From the NCBI GenBank assembly GCA_028687575.1, contig JAQTZW010000001.1, positions 124,001 through 188,000 of the forward strand: a stretch of 64,000 bases of DNA, read 5' to 3'. Source of the stretch: Gallionella sp. (GTDB lineage: Bacteria > Pseudomonadota > Gammaproteobacteria > Burkholderiales > Gallionellaceae). Positions 59,090 to 64,000 of this stretch are shown one piece after another (the stretch's first letter is position 1; every line of letters begins with the position of its first letter). The translations under genes and the position numbers were made by a program. Below the pieces are notes generated by a model, which was not told the DNA's origin, searched no databases, and saw only the letters and a program-made list of their open reading frames with translations.

Positions 59090-60637
59090 ATGTCCACCCC
59101 AAATGAAAAGCTGGCAGAGTCGTTGAAACTCTTGAAAATCGAGCAAGATCGGGGGCTGCACGTATTTCAGAGTAAAGACTTCAGTCGTGTTCATCGTGAT
59201 CGACTGGTTGCGGCAGGCTTCATGAAGGAAGTCATCAAGGGTTGGTATATCATTTCCAATCCGGCAGAGAAGGCAGGGGAGTCGACGGCGTGGTATGCGT
59301 CTTTCCATGAATTCGTTACCGGGTACTGCAACGTCCGGTTCGGCAACGACTGGTACCTGTCGCCCGAAGCATCTCTACAAAGGCACGCCGGCAACACGAC
59401 GATCCCTCGTCAACTGATGATCCACACCAGGACCGGATCAAACAACAACCTCACACTTAAATTCGAGACGGGTCTTTTTGATTACCGTTCAAAGGACTTT
59501 GCCTCCGGGGCGGATATTGTCGTCAAGGACGGGATTCGTCTGCTCTCGTTACCCGCATCGCTGGTGCGCGTGTCACCGACCTTCTTCGCGACGAACCCGA
59601 TTGATGCGCAGATCGCTTTATCGCAGATCTCGGATGCATCCGAAATCCTGGTCAAGCTACTCGAAGGTGGCAATTCGGTTGTAGCCGGACGAATCGCCGG
59701 TGCGATGCGCGCAATGGGTCGCGCCAATGAGAGTGATCGTATCGTCCGAACCATGCGTGATGCGGGTTATGCGGTCACTGAGAGCGATCCATTTCAGGTT
59801 TCGCTTGCATCATTGCCGACCCTAGCGCGAGTGGAGTCAGCGTGTGCAATCCGAATCAGGCTGATGTGGGAGGCGATGCGGGGGGAGGTGATTCGCGCAT
59901 TTCCGCCAGCACCGGGAGTGCCGGATGATGTCGGGTCCTACATCGCGGATGTCGATGACCGTCATGTCGAAGATGCCTATCATTCATTGTCAATCGAGGG
60001 CTATCGTGTGACTGAAGTGCTGATCGCCAAGATTGCATCCGGCAAATGGAATCCTGAAGAAAATAGTGACGACAAGAATGACCGCAACGCGCTGGCAGCC
60101 AAAGGCTATCATCAGGCATTTGTTGAGGTTCGCAAGAGTTTGTCGGGTATCCTGGAACGGAGTGAGCCTGGCGAGGTGATTCGGCGCGATCATCATGACT
60201 GGTACCGTAAACTCTTCGAGCCTTCCGTCATGAGCGGTATCCTTGAAGCCAAACACCTTGCTGGCTATCGTTCCTGGCCGGTATTCATTCGCTATGCCCG
60301 GCATGTTCCTCCCTCCTATGAGTCAGTGCGAGATGCCATGCCGGTTTTTTTCGATTTGATCTCGAAGGAGCCGGAAGCGGCAGTCCGCGCAGTACTCGGT
60401 CATTTTATCTTCGTCTATATACATCCTTATGGGGATGGCAACGGACGCATGGCGCGGTTCCTGATGAATGCAATGCTCGCGTCTGGAGGATACCCGTGGA
60501 CGGTCATCCATGTCGAAGATCGAGACGGTTACATGGCGGCGCTTGAGCAGGCCAGTGTGAATGGGAATATCAAGCCGTTTGCCGACTTCATCGGCACAGC
60601 CGTGCAAAGACAAATGGATAATTTGAGACGTGTATAA
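59090..60637 (+). CDS. Fic-family protein with AbiEi-like N-terminal domain (second copy)
   Basis: A 515-residue protein. The N-terminal 200 residues begin with a winged-helix-like segment (HVFQSKDFSRVHRDRLVAAGFMKEVIKGWYII) as in AbiEi/type IV TA antitoxins. The Fic core HPYGDGNGRMARF starts near residue 445. The inhibitory motif SLSIEGY (S-x3-E-G) is near 300, which makes it a class II, self-inhibited Fic. The protein thus combines a DNA-binding regulator with a nucleotidyl transferase. It is followed 48 bp later by a gene with an HExxH motif. Confidence 0.88.
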   Translation: MSTPNEKLAESLKLLKIEQDRGLHVFQSKDFSRVHRDRLVAAGFMKEVIKGWYIISNPAEKAGESTAWYASFHEFVTGYCNVRFGNDWYLSPEASLQRHAGNTTIPRQLMIHTRTGSNNNLTLKFETGLFDYRSKDFASGADIVVKDGIRLLSLPASLVRVSPTFFATNPIDAQIALSQISDASEILVKLLEGGNSVVAGRIAGAMRAMGRANESDRIVRTMRDAGYAVTESDPFQVSLASLPTLARVESACAIRIRLMWEAMRGEVIRAFPPAPGVPDDVGSYIADVDDRHVEDAYHSLSIEGYRVTEVLIAKIASGKWNPEENSDDKNDRNALAAKGYHQAFVEVRKSLSGILERSEPGEVIRRDHHDWYRKLFEPSVMSGILEAKHLAGYRSWPVFIRYARHVPPSYESVRDAMPVFFDLISKEPEAAVRAVLGHFIFVYIHPYGDGNGRMARFLMNAMLASGGYPWTVIHVEDRDGYMAALEQASVNGNIKPFADFIGTAVQRQMDNLRRV

Positions 60638-60685
60638 CTTATCGAATAGCTTGAATTCAAGGGTTTTTAGTCCGGCATCCAAATT

Positions 60686-61510
60686 ATGAATATACTGCAA
60701 CGAACTGAAATTGATCGCTTCCTCAGTTGTGGTGAGTACGACAACTCGTTTGAGATATGGCCCGGTGGCTCGTTCGTGGCTCGGGCGAAAAGCGGCAGTG
60801 CCGCACTCCGGGGTGCGCTTATTTCGGAAGTTTCTACACTGGCCGACCGGGTTTCTTTGCCTGAATGTCATAATTCTGGTTTGGACATAAATGCGCGTGC
60901 GAAATTTGCGCCTATGGTGAGAGGGCTGTTTCCACAGGTCGAGCAAACGATCATTCTCGATATGCTTGAGCATTCGGTCGTATTTCTCACGCCGATAACG
61001 ATAATTGTCACCCTTGAAAAGACGAGATGGCTCCATACAGCATGGGAGCTGGCGAACCTTTACCTTGCAAGTTTGGATGCAAAACTGCTCAGTGACACCG
61101 CGTCAGGACTTCTTGGCTTGAGCGAAGAGACGATCTGCTATGTGTCCATGAAGTATTTTGGCAACAATGATCCGTTCGACGATTACGTGATTCACGAAGC
61201 GGCCCACATCTTCCATAACTGCAAACGAGAAATGGTCGGACTGTCTGAAAGCCGTCGTCGCGAGTGGTTGCTCGAAATCGATTATGCAAAACGTGAAACC
61301 TTCGCATATGCCTGCGAAGCTTACAGCCGAATTCTTGAGTTGGGCGAAACCCGTTTAGCGCGTATTAGGCTGTTGTCAGAACTTGCCGAAGCATCGATGC
61401 CGCCCGACAAACGGGTTCAAGGGGATGAGTATGTCGATATACTTCGGGAGGCCGTCGCCGCCAGAAATGGCTGGAAACGCATTCTTGAGCGATGCTCACC
61501 ACCAAAGTAA
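60686..61510 (+). CDS. HExxH protein paired with the second Fic gene
   Basis: A 274-residue protein. Near residues 168-175 it has VIHEAAHIFHNCKRE, an HExxH zinc-metallopeptidase signature, and about 40 residues later ETFAYACEAYSRILEL, which could give the third ligand as in gluzincins. No signal peptide or membrane segment is seen, so it acts in the cytosol. It is the only gene following Fic on this strand. I know no named family; it may cleave or regulate a Fic-modified target. Confidence 0.7.
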   Translation: MNILQRTEIDRFLSCGEYDNSFEIWPGGSFVARAKSGSAALRGALISEVSTLADRVSLPECHNSGLDINARAKFAPMVRGLFPQVEQTIILDMLEHSVVFLTPITIIVTLEKTRWLHTAWELANLYLASLDAKLLSDTASGLLGLSEETICYVSMKYFGNNDPFDDYVIHEAAHIFHNCKREMVGLSESRRREWLLEIDYAKRETFAYACEAYSRILELGETRLARIRLLSELAEASMPPDKRVQGDEYVDILREAVAARNGWKRILERCSPPK

Positions 61511-61663
61511 ACTGCTTTTGTGAGTGACTGTTGCCAGCGCTTATCGGTTGTCGTAAGGTGTCGATTTAAAATATCTTCGTGCCACGCCATCGAACCCGCC
61601 GAACCACGGAACGCTCGGCGTTTCTTGATGGATGCACGAGGCTTGAAGCAAGACGATCTGAGT

Positions 61664-61741
61664 GCCCTTGTCAGCGCGTTTGGCACGGCGATAGCGTTTG
61701 CGTATTGCCGCCAGATAGGCGTGTTTCTCGTGATTGTCCAT
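61664..61741 (-). pseudogene. Truncated transposase N-terminus
   Basis: ATG 61741 is followed by about 26 codons, NHEKHAYLAAIRKRYRRAKRADKG, that I recall as the start of a transposase group (ISNCY-type). The reading then continues as unrelated sequence. Only this stub is left. It suggests past insertion and deletion at the edge of the island. Confidence 0.4.
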
Positions 61742-61825
61742 GTCAGTAACTCCCTGTAATTTCGGTCACCAACAATATGATGCAACGTATCCTCCTTACG
61801 CACTCCTTCGGTATCTTTTATAATT

Positions 61826-61872
61826 GAGGGAATTCGCTCCTAGATTCACCAGGTGACACTGGTGGTTCCCTC
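61826..61872. repeat. Nested inverted repeats
   Basis: Outer arms GAGGGAA (61826-61832) and TTCCCTC (61866-61872) enclose a hairpin CACCAG-GTGACA-CTGGTG (61847-61864). It could be a transposon end or terminator. It lies 85 bp beyond the transposase stub. Confidence 0.5.
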
Positions 61873-62016
61873 CTGTAAAGTGGAAACAACTTTAACAAGC
61901 GACTTAGTGTTGCACATTCAGCAAGAAAGCTGCCGTTCTCGATCAGCTAGAAGGAGACAATGCGGATATTCGACAAGCGCATCAATCACGGATATCGTTG
62001 TCGAACAGCCTCCTCC

Positions 62017-62045
62017 TTGACAGGTTAAATGAACGCCATTAGGAT
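62017..62045 (+). promoter_or_regulatory. Sigma-70 type promoter for the export operon
   Basis: TTGACA (62017-62022), 17 bp, TAGGAT (62040-62045), 45 bp before the adaptor start. Confidence 0.7.
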
Positions 62046-62090
62046 AGCGAGTAATTACTTACTTACTTGATTTATTCTTCAAGCGGGATT

Positions 62091-63260
62091 ATGTCGAAAC
62101 TTAGCTTAAAAATTGCCCTGTTAGGCCTCCTTTTTATTTCAATCTTTGCATGGGCAGTGCTAACCCAAGGGCCGCTTGCGCCCGTCAAGGTCACCAGCGA
62201 GAAGATTCAGTCAGGAAATCTTGCCGTTGATGTATTTGGTGTTGGGCTGGTTGAAGCCAGGCATAGTTACACTATTTCTTCCGTAATGACCGGCAGAATC
62301 AAAAGCCTCCTGGTTGATCAGGGCGATTATGTGAAAGCCGGTCAGGTTGTGGCTGAACTTGATCCGATTGATCTTGATGAAAAACTGGCCAGCAGTCGTT
62401 TTTTGACGGAACGTGCTGCCAATTCGATTAAGGTGGCTGAAGCGCAGTTGGCACAAGCGCAAAGTCAGGGCAAAACACTTTCTGCCACCTATAAAAGATA
62501 TAGTGAATTGCATGCAAAAGGATTTGTGAGTCAGGAATTGCTGGATGCAAAGCTGAACGAAAAAAAAGCTGCGCTGGCTGGGTTGGATGCGGCGACTGCC
62601 TCACTGGCAGCGGCAAAGCATGACTATGCCAAGACACAATCTGATGCCGTGGGCATGAGAAAGTTGCGGGATCAAACCAGACTGACGAGTCCGGTAAATG
62701 GCATCGTCACTGCAAAATCACTTGAGCAAGGCGCGATCGTTGTTCCCGGGCAAACAGTCTTTCAGTTGATCAGCCAAAATGATTTATGGATCAGGACTCG
62801 CATTGACCAGAAGCAGTCGGGCTTGCTTCGCGTCGGGCAAACCGCTGATATCGTGCTGCGTTCACATCCCCAAACACACGTACCTGGCACGGTGGCGCGT
62901 ATTGATTCGATTAGTGACGCCGTCACTGAGGAGCGCATTGTGAATGTCGTTTTTTCTGCGCCAGCGTTGAATGCCAGCCTCGGCGAATATGCTGAAGTTA
63001 CCATTAAATTACCTGTCCAGAAAAATGCACGATCCATCCCAACTGCGGCGGTCAAACGGATTAATCAACAAGAGGGTGTCTGGGTGTTGCAAAGCGGCCG
63101 GGCCAAATTCAAGCCTGTCAAAACCGGCATGTCTACACTGAGTGGCCGTACCCAAATACTGGGCGGACTAAGCGATGCTGACCAAGTGATTGTTTATAGT
63201 CAGCGGGAAATAACAGGCGACCTGAAACTAAAAGTCGTCTCGGAAATTGTGAGGAATTGA
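62091..63260 (+). CDS. HlyD/MacA-type periplasmic adaptor (membrane fusion protein)
   Basis: A 389-residue protein with an N-terminal membrane anchor (LKIALLGLLFISIFAWAVL), a lipoyl half near residues 60-95 (GRIKSLLVDQGDYVKAGQVVAELDPIDL), a coiled-coil hairpin (about 105-200), the second lipoyl half (LTSPVNGIVTAKSLEQGAIVVPGQ) and a beta-barrel (LWIRTRIDQKQSGLLRVGQ). It links an inner-membrane pump to an outer-membrane channel. The next gene encodes a FtsX-type permease, so it belongs to an ABC system rather than an RND pump. Confidence 0.87.
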   Translation: MSKLSLKIALLGLLFISIFAWAVLTQGPLAPVKVTSEKIQSGNLAVDVFGVGLVEARHSYTISSVMTGRIKSLLVDQGDYVKAGQVVAELDPIDLDEKLASSRFLTERAANSIKVAEAQLAQAQSQGKTLSATYKRYSELHAKGFVSQELLDAKLNEKKAALAGLDAATASLAAAKHDYAKTQSDAVGMRKLRDQTRLTSPVNGIVTAKSLEQGAIVVPGQTVFQLISQNDLWIRTRIDQKQSGLLRVGQTADIVLRSHPQTHVPGTVARIDSISDAVTEERIVNVVFSAPALNASLGEYAEVTIKLPVQKNARSIPTAAVKRINQQEGVWVLQSGRAKFKPVKTGMSTLSGRTQILGGLSDADQVIVYSQREITGDLKLKVVSEIVRN

Positions 63261-63262
63261 TT

Positions 63263-64000
63263 GTGATCAATCTCGCAAGCCGCGATATTCTGCATGGATG
63301 GGGGAAATTCGTCTTTACCGGCGTGGGACTGGGGTTGTTGATCGGCGTCACACTCACCATGGCAGGCGTATATCGTGGCATGGTGGATGATGCCCGCGCC
63401 ATGATAGACAATGCTGGTGCCGATCTTTGGGTCGTGCAGCAGGACACGCTGGGGCCTTATGCGGAACCATCCAGCATTCACGATGATGTTGCACGCGACC
63501 TGCTTGGACAGGATGGGGTCATGGAAGCGGGCAATGTGACTTACCTGACCATGCAAATCCAGCGAGGGGGCAAGGATGTCCGCATCATGCTGGCCGGTGT
63601 CGAACAAGGAAAGCCTGGCGAACCGGCTTATCTGGTGGCCGGACGCCCGATCACCCGCACACACTACGAAGCGCTCGCCGACATCAAAACCGGACTAGCA
63701 CTGGGCGAACGCATCAAAATTCATCGTCAGCAATACACGGTAGTCGGTCTGACACGACGCATGGTGTCATCCAGTGGCGACCCCATGATATTCGTTCCAC
63801 TCAAAGATGCTCAGGAGGTGCAATTCCTGAAAGACAATGATGCATTACTGAATGACAGGACGCGAACGGCCGCGAACCCTGCCTTCAATCGTCCGAACGT
63901 GCCGGGATTGCTGGATGCGGTTCTTGCAAGCCAGATCAGCAGTCATATGGTCAATGCGGTACTGGTGCATATCAAAACCGGATACAACGATCAGATCGTC
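63263..64000 (+). CDS. FtsX/MacB-type ABC transporter permease (partial)
   Basis: Starts with GTG 63263, GAGG 8 bp upstream, 2 bp after the adaptor stop, and runs open to the window end (246 codons). It shows INLASRDILHGWGKFVFTGVGLGLLIGVTLTMAGVYRGM (first membrane helix), then the periplasmic MacB_PCD domain (DLWVVQQDTLGP, GERIKIHRQQYTVVGL, PMIFVPLKDAQEVQF). The ATPase and remaining permease helices lie beyond the window. Substrate unknown. Confidence 0.82.
   Translation, partial: MINLASRDILHGWGKFVFTGVGLGLLIGVTLTMAGVYRGMVDDARAMIDNAGADLWVVQQDTLGPYAEPSSIHDDVARDLLGQDGVMEAGNVTYLTMQIQRGGKDVRIMLAGVEQGKPGEPAYLVAGRPITRTHYEALADIKTGLALGERIKIHRQQYTVVGLTRRMVSSSGDPMIFVPLKDAQEVQFLKDNDALLNDRTRTAANPAFNRPNVPGLLDAVLASQISSHMVNAVLVHIKTGYNDQIV

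Noticed and set aside
61541-61741. Intact 66-residue gene on the minus strand
   Set aside because: Only the first 26 residues resemble a transposase start; the remainder reads as unrelated sequence, so it is called a remnant.

Overview
The window looks like betaproteobacterial DNA of moderate GC, most simply a Nitrosomonadales/Gallionellaceae-type organism. The reasons are the arsenosugar and bufferin gene sets, the Neisseria-like small ECF sigma/anti-sigma pair and the style of the mobile element. This is inference from gene content; no rRNA or tRNA gene is visible. It is either a chromosome carrying an integrated conjugative element or a large conjugative plasmid loaded with metal genes. 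No integrase or attachment site was found, so the two cannot be told apart here.

Region 1 (1-19.2 kb) is a metal/arsenic/thiol stress region. It holds AhpD-like and DUF1330 proteins, an AraC regulator, a methylthioadenosine phosphorylase, and an operon of an FAD oxidoreductase, NrtS, an ECF sigma factor and a zinc-finger anti-sigma factor. These are followed by glutaredoxin and a YiiX-type hydrolase, an arsenosugar operon (arsS, a TVP38-oxidoreductase fusion, two glycosyltransferases, DUF3047), arsM with an aquaporin, a bufferin operon (bufABC-doxX), a c-type cytochrome with NPCAA repeats, and thioredoxin-ccdA-HD-GYP. Nine promoters of one type (TGTAAG, 16-17 bp, CGACTAA) lie in front of these units, including the sigma operon itself, and make them a probable single ECF regulon. 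A tenth gene set, a secreted NPCAAK-repeat cysteine peptide at 23.5-23.8 kb, is counted among the nine.

Region 2 (19.3-22.7 kb) is a mercury operon: merR diverges from merT-merP-merF-merA-orf, with a textbook 19-bp-spacer MerR promoter. merF carries a one-base frameshift.

Region 3 (24.3-33.0 kb) has a RelE/ParE-type toxin-antitoxin pair and a leftward F-type transfer operon: TraF-like peptidase, MobH relaxase TraI, TraW, TraU, TrbC and two TraN-like proteins. Much of the secretion machinery is not in the window. A 44-bp perfect palindrome sits just upstream of this operon.

Region 4 (33.2-54.5 kb) is the rightward maintenance/establishment region: RecE-like nuclease, RecT, SSB, primase, a 1639-residue methylase-helicase of the DarB anti-restriction type, RadC, ArdC, and a complete PRTRC cassette (ParB, E, C, F, B, A, ThiF). 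Fourteen genes here are preceded by the same leader, which can fold either as a 5' stem plus a hairpin that buries the ribosome binding site, or as a terminator-like hairpin that excludes both. Three transcription units also begin with a conserved 50-bp block ending in a GCAA-tetraloop stem that covaries. Two copies of an undescribed 25-residue protein lie near either end of this region. These repeated leaders are the best candidate for an undescribed or little-described regulatory system.

Region 5 (54.5-62 kb) is an accessory toxin/defence island: two different Fic proteins, hipBA with three operators at exact 27-bp spacing, an HExxH protein paired with the second Fic, and a transposase remnant. 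Region 6 (62-64 kb) starts an export operon: a periplasmic adaptor and a FtsX/MacB-type permease cut by the window end.
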